Assembly (NCBI RefSeq): GCF_000801105.2
Contig: NC_079519.1
Span: forward strand, 27,007,288-27,071,287
Direction of reading: 5' to 3'
From: Raphanus sativus
Taxonomy: Eukaryota > Streptophyta > Magnoliopsida > Brassicales > Brassicaceae
Length of the DNA stretch: 64,000 bases
Under the pieces are notes generated by a model. It was not told the origin of the DNA. It saw nothing but the letters and a program-made list of their open reading frames with translations, and did no database searches. Each line of letters starts with the position of its first letter. Positions within the stretch are counted from its first letter, which is position 1. A program made the translations under genes and the position numbers. Positions 10,005 to 21,407 of this stretch are shown here, piece after piece.

Positions 10005-13000
10005 ATGGCCACGAAGCTATTGTCGCTCACATGCATACGCAAAGAGAGATTCAGCGGCCGTTACCCTCCTGTGCTGCGGAAACATCTAAACAGCAGGCCA
10101 CGCGGCGGCGGAGATGGATCACCGTCGGAGACGGCGGTGCTTAAGATCGACGAGGAGGAGGCGGTCTCCGATGCGGTTTTCCGCGTCACGGGGATGACAT
10201 GCTCCGCGTGCGCTGGATCTATCGAGAAAGAGATCAAGCGTCTTCCCGGGATTCACGAAGCGGTCATCGACGCTCTCAACAACCGGGCTCAAATCCAGTT
10301 CTACCCTACCTCTGTCGATGTAAGTTTTTTTCTTCTTTTTTTTTTGATTGAAAATTCAATATCTGCTTCTTCTTATTGTTATATTGGAATCGATCGAGCT
10401 GTTATATTGATTTTTCATGGGATTCGTGTGAATAGTTTTTTTTTTATTGAATGTTGATCTCTAACAATATCAAGAAGGTTGACGATATTTGATCCACCAC
10501 AATAGGTTATGAATTGATTTAATATTAGTTACCATCGTCACTTTTTTTTTTTTGGAACCCTCTCATTACCTTAATTAGTCACATAAATAATCTTGTTGCG
10601 TTCGTTCACAGTTGTAACATCAAACCCTCTGATTTGGCTCACAGTCTCTTATCATGTCCATTCTCAGATCCTCACTTTCTCAGGCTGTAGTAACTCTGTC
10701 AATTTAAGAACTGCTTGAAGCTTGCTCACACGTAGCTCCTTAGCTCAGTTGGAAGCTGATCCAAAGTTTATCCTTCCTGCATTCATATATCTTATGAACT
10801 GCAATATGATGTCATTCTGAGCTGCCTGCAAGTATATATCTGTAGAATTCCTCGAAATTTTTTACTTATGACGCCCACTAATACAGTGCTAGAGCTTTCA
10901 TTGTTGTTTGTTGATAAAACCCATTGAGTTGGTTTCCAACTTGTTCCATAAGAAACAGCCATGAAACTTCATCTAAATAAGTTACTTGAGACATTTTAAA
11001 CCCTCATTCTTTGCTCCCTAGAACTCTTCATTCTCTAAGCCGTAACCAAGCTTCTTTATCAGTTATGCAACTTCACCTTTTGTGTGAATTTCTTAGCAAC
11101 AGACCTTGTCACAAAACGATATTTTCCTACTGATCAAAACTGTTCTTAGTTTACTTTAGTAAGCACCCTTATACTCTCCTTATTACGCTTGGCTTTACAA
11201 GAATCAAAACGTATTTCTCTCTGACAGTGAGTTGAGTATCTCTTGGTTGATTCACTTCCTGAACATACTTGATAACGTGTTTCATTTACTATGGTAAATT
11301 AGGATAATAGGTTTCGTTATCTATTTTAATCTGGATTGTTGTACTGATTGGGTAGGTGGAGACGATTCGTGAGACTATTGAAGATGCTGGATTTGAAGCA
11401 TCACTGATAGAAAATGAGGCGAATGAGAGGTCCAGACAAGTATGCAGGATAAGAATAAACGGTATGACTTGTACCTCATGTTCTTCATCCATTGAAAGCG
11501 TACTGCAATCACTTTATGGTGTACAAAGAGCTCATGTTGCCTTAGCAATTGAAGAAGCTGAAGTTCATTATAATCCCACGCTCCTGAGTTACGATAAACT
11601 ACTGGAAGAGATAGATAATGCTGGATTTGAAGCGATTCTTATAAGCACAGGCGAAGATGTCAGCAAGATTGATTTGAAGATCGATGGCGAGTTTACTGAT
11701 GAAGCAATGACGATGATAGAAAGATCGCTTGAAGCACTTCCTGGGGTTCAGAGTGTTGAGATCAGCCATGGAAGTGATAAGATATCTGTGTTGTACAAAC
11801 CTGATGTGACGGGGCCGAGGAACTTCATTCGTGTGATAGAGTCTACTGTCTTTGGTCATAGTGGTCACATCAAGGCAACAGTATTCTCCGAGGGAGGGGT
11901 GGGCAGAGAGTCTCAAAAGCAAGAAGAGATCAAGCAGTACTATAAGTCGTTTCTCTGGAGTTTGGTTTTTACGGTACCAGTGTTTTTGACAGCCATGGTC
12001 TTTATGTATATCCCTGGAATTAAACATTTGCTAATGTTTAAGGTCATCAATATGCTCACCGTTGGAGAAATCATAAGGTGGGTTTTGGCTACACCTGTAC
12101 AGTTTATCATCGGCTGGAGATTCTATGTTGGCTCTTACAAGGCTTTACGCCGAGGATCAGCTAACATGGATGTTCTGATTGCTCTGGGAACAAATGCAGC
12201 TTATTTCTATTCGTTATACACAGTGTTGAGAGCTGCAACATCTCCTGATTTCAAGGGAGTAGATTTCTTTGAGACTAGTGCCATGCTCATTTCGTTTATC
12301 ATACTAGGAAAGTATCTGGAGATAATGGCAAAAGGCAAAACATCTCAAGCGATCGCAAAGCTTATGAACTTGGCACCAGACACTGCGATATTGTTGACTG
12401 TGGACGAGGAAGGGAATGTGACTGGTGAAGAAGAGATTGATGGCCGATTGATACAGAAGAACGACGTGATCAAGATCGTTCCTGGTGCTAAAGTAGCTTC
12501 CGATGGTTATGTTATATGGGGACAAAGTCATGTGAATGAAAGTATGATAACTGGAGAGGCAAGGCCAGTGGCAAAGAGAAAGGGTGATACTGTTATAGGA
12601 GGCACACTGAACGAGAACGGTGTTCTGCATATTAAGGTGACAAGGGTTGGTTCAGAGAGTGCTCTTGCACAGATTGTTCGACTTGTTGAATCCGCCCAGC
12701 TAGCCAAAGCTCCAGTTCAGAAGTTGGCTGATCGGATATCCAAGTTCTTTGTTCCTCTGGTGAGTAGTATTCTTGTCGGTTGAAATTCAAGTTTAGTCTT
12801 TTAAAGGCACAACTACTTCTTAAACTTACGAATTATAATATTGCAGGTAATTTTCCTATCGTTCTCAACTTGGCTTGCCTGGTTCTTAGCTGGAAAACTG
12901 CATTGGTACCCTGAATCATGGATACCTTCTTCAATGGATAGCTTTGAGCTAGCTCTTCAGTTTGGAATCTCTGTCATGGTCATAGCTTGTCCATGTGCTC

Positions 13001-14391
13001 TTGGGCTGGCTACTCCAACCGCTGTTATGGTTGGAACTGGGGTTGGTGCATCCCAAGGTGTGCTGATAAAGGGTGGTCAAGCTCTAGAAAGAGCACACAA
13101 GGTTGAGCCTCTTGCATTGTAACTTATTATATTATATATGATTGTTCTGTACCATTTTGATTTTTTTTCAGATGATGAAACCTAACAGATCGAATGAATG
13201 TGTAGGTAAATTGCATTGTATTTGACAAGACAGGAACTCTCACGATGGGGAAACCCGTTGTTGTTAAAACCAAACTCCTGAAAAACATGGTACTTCGAGA
13301 ATTCTATGAACTTGTGGCTGCAACTGAGGTAATCTCTTGTAACTATCAAACACATATACAAACTCGTGGCATGCCTCAAAAGTTTGATCTCTACGATGTC
13401 ACTATCTTTTTATCAGGTAAACAGCGAGCATCCATTGGCAAAGGCCATTGTTGAATATGCAAAGAAATTCAGAGATGACGAAGAGAACCCTACGTGGCCT
13501 GAAGCCCGTGATTTTGTGTCTATCACTGGAACCGGAGTGAGAGCGACTGTTAAAGGAAGAGAGATTATGGTGGGAAACAAGAGCCTCATGTCTGGTTACA
13601 AAGTTACTATTACAGCCGATGCTGAGGAGTTGCTAGCAGAAGCTGAAGAGATGGCCCAGACAGGAATTCTCGTGTCTATAGACAATGAGTTAACTGGAGT
13701 TCTAGCTGTTTCGGATCCTGTAAAACCGAGTGCTCGAGAAGCCATCTCAATTCTAAAATCCATGAATATCAAAAGCATCATGGTAACAGGTGACAACTGG
13801 GGAACTGCAAACTCCATTGCTAGAGAAGTCGGTATCGACTCTGTTATCGCAGAAGCTAAACCCGAGCAGAAAGCAGAGAAAATCAAGGAACTACAGGTAT
13901 GTAGTACCTCCAGAGTAAATATCTTTTAAAATATAAGATTGAAAATGATAGAAACAATGATTCTGTAGGCTGCGGGTCATGTTGTGGCGATGGTTGGAGA
14001 CGGAGTCAATGACTCACCTGCTCTCGTGGCAGCGGATGTAGGAATGGCCATTGGTGCAGGAACCGACATTGCAATAGAAGCAGCTGATATTGTCCTGATG
14101 AAAAGCAACTTGGAAGATGTGATCACAGCCATTGATCTATCGAGGAAAACGTTCTCAAGGATCCGTCTCAACTACGTATGGGCTCTCGGGTATAACCTCA
14201 TGGGCATACCGATCGCTGCGGGGGTGCTTTTCCCGTCTACTCGGTTCAGGTTGCCTCCGTGGATTGCAGGTGCTGCAATGGCTGCTTCTTCTGTCAGTGT
14301 TGTGTGTTGCTCTCTCTTGTTGAAGAACTACAAACGTCCTAAGAGGCTTGATAGCCTGGCGATCCGTGAGGTTCAAGTGGAGCGGGTTTAG
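10005..14391 (+). CDS. HMA5: HMA5 copper-transporting P1B-type ATPase, 6 exons
   Basis: Six exons join in phase to about 999 residues (Arabidopsis HMA5 is about 995): 10005-10319, 11356-12759, 12847-13101, 13206-13328, 13417-13896 and 13969-14391. Two N-terminal heavy-metal-associated domains carry GMTCSAC (Cys66/Cys69) and GMTCTSC (Cys144/Cys147). A third HMA-like repeat lacks the CxxC. The membrane domain contains the ion-binding CPC (Cys621 and Cys623). The catalytic core has the TGE actuator motif, DKTGT with the phosphorylated Asp at about 665, the SEHP nucleotide-binding motif, and [10 protein letters not shown] near 870. The family exports Cu(I) using ATP. HMA5 is known for copper detoxification and root-to-shoot copper distribution, possibly after loading by ATX1-type chaperones. 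Intron 1 (10320-11355) is unusually long at about 1 kb, and I see no gene inside it. All key residues are present, so the gene looks functional. Confidence 0.97.
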
Positions 14392-15026
14392 AAAACCAAA
14401 CTAAACCGATCCGAACAGATTACTTGGTTGTGTGATTTGATGAACTGTATGATTTGTTACGTTAGCATAATAAGAAATTTCACATGATTGGTTCAATGGT
14501 TCTCAGGATGGTTCCTGATAATATTTACCTAGCACAAAAGATGATGCTTTATCGTATTCTTCTTCTAGAATACTGGAAAAGAAATGTCACAAGCAAACTA
14601 AGAATGCATGCCGTTCAAATCTAGAAAAACGCTCCACACTGACAAGGGAGAGTAACCTTATATCATTTGAGAATAAAAAAATACATAAATCTGATTTGAC
14701 CAAAAAAAAAAAAAATACATAAATCTGACTTGTGGGTTATGACGGCAGATGCTGAGAAATGGTCCGAGATTTGTTTCTTTACTCGTGTCCTTTGGATGCA
14801 TTTTATTTGAAGATGATGCTTTAGTTTTACGCATCAGGCGCAATAAAGCTGAAATAATAAGCAACCGCAACGGCCCATCATTAAAAGCCACTCGCATTAA
14901 CAGCGCGTGAGGACGGATAGGCCAGAGCAGAGACTGCATTTTTCATGCCTTTTAGCTTTCTCTCTTTTGTCCTCCTAGCAGCTGACTCTTCTCTCTCATT
15001 TCTCGTGCTTCTCAAATTCTACTTCT
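14392..15026. other. Intergenic: HMA5 3' region and GPX8 promoter
   Basis: This holds the HMA5 3' untranslated region and the short GPX8 promoter and CT-rich leader (about 14940-15026). One micro-retroposon footprint at 14675-14728 is listed separately. No other gene is visible. Confidence 0.5.
14675..14728 (+). mobile_element. Micro-retroposon footprint, TTTGACC-A(n)
   Basis: aaaaatacataaatctga occurs at 14677-14694 and exactly again at 14711-14728. Between the copies are only tttgacc and a run of A. Removing one copy and the insert restores a simple target, aaatctga followed by cttgtggg. This is the cleanest example in the window of a retroposon that left only its last seven bases and poly(A). 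Confidence 0.75.
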
Positions 15027-16157
15027 ATGGCGACGAAAGACCCAGAATCTGTTTACGATATAAGCATCGAGGTGACAATTGCTTAACTTCAATCAACACT
15101 CTTTAATAATAGAAAAAAATGTTTGTGTGTTTTTGCTAAAAGGAATGATCTTTGGTTTAGGTTTTTTTTTAGTGTGTAAAAAAGAGATCCATGAATGGTT
15201 AGCTTCTTCTTGTTTTTCTCAAGAAAGAAAGACTATTACTTTGAACTTAAGATGTATTACCCTCTTTTTTTTGTTGTTTTAAAGTGCAAGTCTTTATCTA
15301 AATAATCGCTATATCTCTTCTTCTTGTTTTTCTTGGAACAGGATGCAAATGGAAACAGCTTAGAACTCAGTCAATACAAAGACAAAGTTCTTCTAATTGT
15401 CAATGTCGCTTCCAAATGGTTAAGCTTTCTTTTACACACACACACCTCTTAGCTATAAACTTCCATTATTGTAATTTTGATGCTAAACGTTTGTTTCTGA
15501 TGGTCTCAGTGGGATGACGAACTCTAACTACACTGAATTGAATGAGCTTTACAACAAGTACAAAGACAAAGGTAAAAAACTGGTTTCAACCAAAAATCAC
15601 TCAAAGTCTCTTTGTTTCTTCCCAGCTGATTAGCTTTTTTCAAAGACTTGATGTTTTGTTTCTGCTGCAAGGTCTGGAGATTCTAGCATTTCCTTGTAAT
15701 CAATTTGGTGAAGAGGAACCTGGAACTACTGCCCAAATTACAGAGTTTGTCTGTACACGCTTCAAATCTGAGTTCCCCATTTTCAACAAGGTAAGACCAG
15801 GAATTGGTTACAACTTGTATGTCTCAATGTTGAATCTTTCTCCGTTGTGTGTTTTAGATTGAAGTGAACGGAGAGAATGCTTCCCCTCTTTATAAGTTCT
15901 TGAAAAAAGGCAAATGGGGAATCTTCGGGGACGAGATTCAGTGGAACTTTGCCAAGTTTCTTGTTGACAAGAATGGTCAAGCTGTTGAACGTTACTACCC
16001 AACTACTTCTCCTCTTACACTAGAGGTAATGAAACCGTCTCTTTCCGTCTCTGAAGTCCTGATTCCTGAACACTTTTTTTACTCTCTTTGTGCTTATGTT
16101 ATGTCCTCTTGTTTTTTTCTGCAGCATGACATCAAGAAGCTTCTGAACCTCTCATGA
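15027..16157 (+). CDS. GPX8: Glutathione peroxidase-like thiol peroxidase GPX8, 6 exons
   Basis: Six exons join in phase to 167 residues, the length I recall for Arabidopsis GPX8: 15027-15071, 15342-15418, 15510-15571, 15672-15790, 15858-16025 and 16125-16157. The catalytic cysteine (NVASKCGMTN, Cys41) is split across exons 2 and 3. Other landmarks are the LAFPCNQFG loop, the probable resolving Cys89 (FVCTRF) and WNFAKF (Trp130-Asn131). Plant members use cysteine rather than selenocysteine and are reduced mainly by thioredoxin. They remove H2O2 and lipid peroxides. There is no transit peptide, consistent with the reported cytosolic/nuclear location of GPX8. At the position where many family members have the catalytic Gln (QEPG) this protein has Glu (EEPG). 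Gene position next to HMA5 supports the assignment. Confidence 0.95.
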
Positions 16158-16790
16158 ATGGTGGTGTTATCCGATTCACTCTGTTGATAACTCTACTTTG
16201 GTCGTGACTCGTGAACTTGTCATGTAATAAAGCAAAATCACATTTGACTTTGGTTCCAATTTGTTCTGTTTACGTTTCACAAATCCAAACCGGTTGCACT
16301 CAGTGACTCACGGTTAATCAAGTTTAGTAAAACAAGCATTACCTCATCATAATACACAAAAAATGTTTTAGTAAATCAACTTTAGTAAAATAAATACTTA
16401 TTAATGTGTTGGTTTCTATAAGGGAGGAAGAACTGAATAAATACTCACGGTTAAGACCTCTCTACTGATGAAAACCAGGTTTCTTGGTGACGACCACAAA
16501 GAAAGAGAGAGAGAGCTTTATGGGATAGCTAAAGTTAAACATCTCCTTAAATAATAACCTGAAGAAAGGGGTCTAGCTAGTTGCTACATTAACAATGTTA
16601 CAAGGAACACAGAGATCTGTCTCAATTCTCCGAGATTTCTGGTTTTAACATTCTCAGATAAAATCTACAACAACAAAGAAGATATTTACAGCATTCACAT
16701 TCTGCACGTATGCTGCTGCTGCTGCTGCTGCTTCAATAGCTAAGAAGGTAGTAAAATAGGAAGAAAGATTAAATACTGTCTCGTTCTGAA
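16158..16790. other. Convergent 3' intergenic region with (TGC)7 microsatellite
   Basis: GPX8 (plus) and the AHL gene (minus) end here tail to tail, so both 3' untranslated regions lie within it. A (TGC)n trinucleotide repeat sits at 16711-16732. Nothing else is recognised. Confidence 0.6.
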
Positions 16791-18684
16791 TCATCCGCGA
16801 GTCAAGTCAATATCAGTGAGTAGGTTTCTTCCGCTAGTAGAGTCAAGTGATCTGCCTGAGACTGAGACTGAACCTTCCCCTGAACCGGGCCATCCACTCA
16901 TTCCCTGACCTGAGAAGTTCTGTGGCGTCTCCTGACCCACCTGTGCTTCTTCTTCTTCTTCTTCTTCTTGTGGATTAGTCTCCATTTCGCTATCCTTGTG
17001 CTCTTCCTTTGGTTTATTTTCTTGTTTGATAGTCTTGTTACTGTTATTAACTCCTCCGTATATAAAACTACAAGCCACAACCTTCAAACAACAACAAAAC
17101 ATGTTTTTTTTATTTCTGTTAAGAGACATTACAAACAAGAAACCAAACTCATAATACCACATGAAACCAATAAAGAAGAGGAAGAATTGAGAAACCTGAA
17201 CGAGGCTGGCTGCAATAAGCATTCCAATCCCACCGCCAATAACATGACCTTCAGGACCAGAAAGGGAGACACTCAAACCGCCTGTTCGGCTTTTGGATCC
17301 ACCTTCTTCATTCACCAAATAAGATCCCCCTAGACTTAGTATCTCAAAACGTCCCTAACAACAACAACACAAGGTGATTGATATAAAGAACTTCATTAGT
17401 TTCCTCTTGTTTTGAGTTTCTTCAGTTAACAGAATGAAACGATTTTTGAAAAACCTCATATGTCAAAGAAGACTCTGTTGTAGCGGGTTGACGTAGAGTG
17501 ACTGAAGAAACTGTTCCGGTGCCTGACATTATACAAAGAGCTCGAGGTCTTTGCTGTGAGAATGACATGACTTTTGAAACGATATCCTGCGAGAAAAATA
17601 AAAGAAAACAGATACAGAATCTTAATATATTAAATCCATAAATATATTATTAGATTGAAATGATTTTTTATTTTTTTCTGGAGAGCTTACTTCTCCTGCT
17701 CCAACACTGATGACATGAGGTGCAAAAGCAAGTCCAGCTGAAGTGTTCATCCACTCACCTAATGTAATCAACAGAGGTAAAAGATTGCTCTTAAATTAAA
17801 ATTTATATTGAAGACTAATCACATTTCAATGACCCATTACTTAGCTATACACAGATTATAACACACATGGATCACTTAAAATTACTTTTTCCACAGCTTA
17901 ATACCTAACAAGCAACGTTCTGTAGGAATTACAACATATCCAAATCAAACCAAACTAATTTGTTTCAGCTTAAGATTTTTTTCACTAATTACTAATCTAA
18001 ACAAAAGTAGAGATTAGACCACACACTTGGATCATTAAATTATCAGTAACAGCAGAGCTAAACCAACATAGTCTGTCTTAATTTGGCCACACAATCATCT
18101 ATATACCTTCTAAGCATCACTGGACTTTCACATAACCATACATCTAAACTCAAGTTCTTCACAGTGTAACATTGAAAAAAAACACTTGAGATCTCACCAA
18201 GATTAGCTAAACGTTGCTTCCTTCCAGTACCAGGAGGTCGACCTCTGGCTCGTTTAGGAGCATTTGGATCAGTCACTGCAGAAGAGTCCTTAGCTGCTTT
18301 ACTACTACCACCAGAAGAACAAGGCACAGGAGAAAGCCCTAAAGAGACTTGTCCATCAGGAGGAGCGTACTTCCTCGGCCGTCCACGCTTCTTCTTAACC
18401 AACGGCTGCTCCATCTGTGGCGGCTGCAGCGGCTGCACAGAAGCAGAGGAAGCCATCCCCATGTGAATGTTGTGTCCGAAGTCAGAGTGTCTGTGGTCGG
18501 CCATGGAGAAATGAGGCCCCGGGTTGTTAGCTTGAGGATGATGAACGTTAGGGTTCGGCATAGGTCTCATTCCCGGCGGCGGCGGCGCGTGGAGACCACT
18601 CGCGACCTGGGAAGGGGAGAGATTGGTGAAGGCTCCTCTTTGGAGGTAGTAGTGAGGAAATGACATTGCTTCTCTCCCGTCCAT
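16791..18684 (-). CDS. AT-hook motif nuclear-localised protein (AHL5/AHL12 clade), 5 exons
   Basis: On the minus strand five exons join in phase to about 378 residues: 18684-18198, 17758-17691, 17586-17455, 17354-17196 and 17081-16791. The Pro-rich N-terminus is followed by two AT-hooks, KKKRGRPRKY and RARGRPPGTGRKQ, which insert into the minor groove of AT-rich DNA. A PPC/DUF296 domain (from about residue 165, with ISVGAGE and SFSQQRPRALCIMSGTG) mediates AHL trimer formation and contacts with other regulators. An acidic run of Glu and the conserved end DLTRG close the protein. AHL proteins act in the nucleus on chromatin and growth regulation. Arabidopsis has two neighbouring paralogues here (AHL5 and AHL12, from memory); sequence alone does not let me choose between them, so no symbol is given. 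Confidence 0.93.
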
Positions 18685-19215
18685 GCATTTAAATGCCTTA
18701 AATTACAAGTCTTTTCAAATGGGTTTTGAGCCTTTTAGATGAAACATTGAGACTTTATGAAGAAGAGAGTAGGAACTACCCAGAAATAGTAAACCCTAAT
18801 TCCCCAAATTAGTAAAGAGAACAACAATGGCGGATTTTTTTTTTTTTGTGAAACCTATAAAGAAGGAAGCTAAAAATCTTGAGCTGTTACTAGTACTGTT
18901 AGTCTAGGAGAGAAAGGAAATCTCAAGAGAAGAGAAAAGAGAGAGAGATTTGATTTCGAAATCTAGGGTTTCCGAGATGATAAAAACGCAAATGTACATC
19001 AGAGGAGACCAGGGAAGATGACAGAAGAGAAGAGAACAGAAAAGAGAGAAGAAAGAGAGAGAGGTTTATACAGTAGTTTTTGATTTTTTTAAATAATTCT
19101 GAAGAGAGAGAATGAAATTTTAGGCCTTGTCTGAAAGTTAGAAGACTGAAGAAGAAGCGAGGAAGGAGAGAGAGTGACGGACTGACGACCACTATTTTTT
19201 TTCCTTTATATATTT
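18685..19215 (-). promoter_or_regulatory. Long leader and core promoter of the AHL gene
   Basis: A CT-rich transcript-like stretch (on the minus strand) runs from about 19190 to the ATG at 18684. A TATA-like tatataaagg lies on the minus strand at about 19204-19213. The leader would be about 500 bases. It contains an 89-codon minus-strand open frame (19192-18923), which is Leu/Ser-rich and probably a chance product of the CT-rich DNA. Confidence 0.45.
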
Positions 19216-20544
19216 TAAAATTATTTTTTATTCAAACAAAACTATTAAACGGTTTTAATAATATTAAATTGACTTGTTTTAAGAATAGTTTTATTCAAAA
19301 GCTTTTGTACTTTCCGTTTTTTATAGTTGAATTTAATGTCTGGAATAATGCATATACCTCTCACTAAAAATGTAATTTAGTCAGATATATATATTAATGC
19401 CTTTCATGTATAAATTATAGTATGCTTTTTAACTTTTTTTATTCTCATGAAAATGGTATGCTCATCTCAGGTTAACAATATTTACACAATTAAAATAAAA
19501 GTAATTGGCATGAAAAATAAATAATAATTTGCAAATTTGCAAAATAGAACTTTAGTGGAATTGAGGGGTAGATCTAGTCCGTTTGGTGACAAGTTGACGT
19601 GAACACCCTTATCAATCTGTTGGCTGAGAAATAGAAACCAAGAGTTGAATTATGATCCCATCAGTATAATCACAAATTATCCACATAAAAGCTAAAAGAA
19701 GACTCATCCACAGTCATGACTATACTCTATCAAACATAATCATAAACTCATCAAAAAATTAGAAACTATAAAAATAAATACCAACTAACATATAAAATTA
19801 TCTGGATAAGTTATATATAGAATGATATAAAACATATGTATCACGATGCAGTCTACCCTATTCGGATATATAAGTAATACAGTATTATACTAATTATCTG
19901 GTTATTTTTATGGTTGTTGGTTATTTAAGTTAGTGGTCAGTCAGATTTTGAATGAATAGTGAACTTGATACTTACCTTTATATTATAAATCATAAACTTT
20001 AAACTCAAAGATAAACTTCAAATCTTAAATCTAATAGATAAACCATAAACCAAATGCTAAACATCAATCATAAACATAAATGATAAACCTTGAACCTAAA
20101 AGATCAAGCTTAAATTTTGGATAAACCCTAAATTCAAATTAATAGAGTAACCATTAATCCTACACCTTAAACAGCAACATGCAAACTTTATCTTTAGAGT
20201 AATATAAATTCAAAACAATAAATCATTTTATATAATACTAAGTTAACTATATGGTCAACATTGCTTTAGACTTGTTAAAAACATCTATATTTTACTAATT
20301 AGATTTTTCGGTATCAATAAATTAAGCTGTGTATACCAGTTATTCGGATATCATTATTATTAACAAGTATTTACATCATAAACATATAGCCGAAAATTAC
20401 ATTATAATCTGGAATCATAAAATTATTTAAGGGAATGCTATATAATCTTTTCATGAGATACAAAAATGAAGTTTCTATTTCAATCATATATATATATATA
20501 TATATGTATCTCAAGATTTTTCCGGTCATCGTCTTCAACACTTG
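19216..20544. other. AT-rich intergenic DNA with degenerate AAACCCTAAA-like stretch
   Basis: No gene is visible. From about 19985 to 20190 the sequence is a degenerate repetition of words such as aaccataaacc and ataaaccctaaa. This is a low-complexity pattern common in crucifer intergenic DNA and only loosely telomere-like. Confidence 0.5.
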
Positions 20545-20552
20545 ATTTCTAC

Positions 20553-21399
20553 TAGGCATGGGTATTCGGGGTCCTAATCGGGTTTCGGTTTTATCCATTC
20601 AGATTTCGGTTTTTCGGGTTTATCAAAACCAGCCCTATTCGGATTATTTGAAAGTTCGGTTCGGGACCGGTTCGGGTTTTATCGGGTTCGGGTCGGGGTT
20701 AGTAAATCTTCAAAGAACCGGTATAATCCAATGTACTTTCGGAAGTTCGGGTCCCAATCGATTATTCAGTTTAAAAATATCTGATTTGTACCTACTTTGT
20801 AACTAAAACATAAGTAAAATCGATTTTTTGGGTTTCAAATACCTAATTTGAACATTTTTGTAACCAAAAACATAAGTATAATCGATTTAAAAATAAGAAA
20901 TGAACATCAACCATGATCATTTAAAATCAAATGAAAATGAAATATAGTTATTGATAAAAAGAAAAGCAAATAAATGAAAACATAAAATGAAAACCGCGTT
21001 CTCATGAAATGTAAAACATTGTTTAATGAAAACAAAATCTAAATCTAAATATTTAAAAATTCAACAGCCACATTTAACCATCAACCTTCATGTAATAGAA
21101 TCATCAACATTCATGTAATAGATAAGTATTTTATATGTTCAGTATATCTTAATGTATTTTGAATACATATTAGGAATTGAGATCATGTTTGATACAAGAT
21201 ATTTCTAGGGTTTTGAATGTTTCGGGTTCTATCGGATATCCATTTAGTTTCGGGTTCGGTACGGATAATACCCATAACCCGAAATACCATGAAACAAGAT
21301 CCATTCGGTATTTATGTCGGGTTCGGATCGGTTCGGATTCATTTTTATCGGATCGGGTTCGGTTCGAATTTTCGGATTCGGTTTATTTGCCCAGCCCTA
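20553..21399. mobile_element. Non-autonomous hAT-type transposon with perfect 8-bp TSD
   Basis: The 8-bp atttctac is present at 20545-20552 and exactly again at 21400-21407. The element between them (847 bp) starts taggcatgggtattcgg. Its reverse complement starts tagggctgggcaaataaacc, giving short imperfect terminal inverted repeats. Both ends are built from degenerate ttcgggttcgg-type words (20560-20760 and 21215-21385), while the middle is AT-rich. An 8-bp duplication with TAGGGxTGGGCA-type ends is the hAT superfamily pattern. No transposase frame is present, so it is non-autonomous. Confidence 0.8.
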
Positions 21400-21407
21400 A
21401 TTTCTAC

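Noticed and set aside
10540..10560. GGTTCC-A(n) footprint in HMA5 intron 1
   Set aside because: The minus strand has ggttcc followed by A, but the flanks do not repeat.
18923..19192. 89-codon Leu/Ser/Phe-rich minus-strand frame upstream of AHL
   Set aside because: CT-rich leader DNA read by chance. It has no domain and lies in the probable AHL 5' untranslated region.
19985..20190. Interstitial telomeric repeat
   Set aside because: The AAACCCTAAA words are too degenerate and irregular to be a telomere array.
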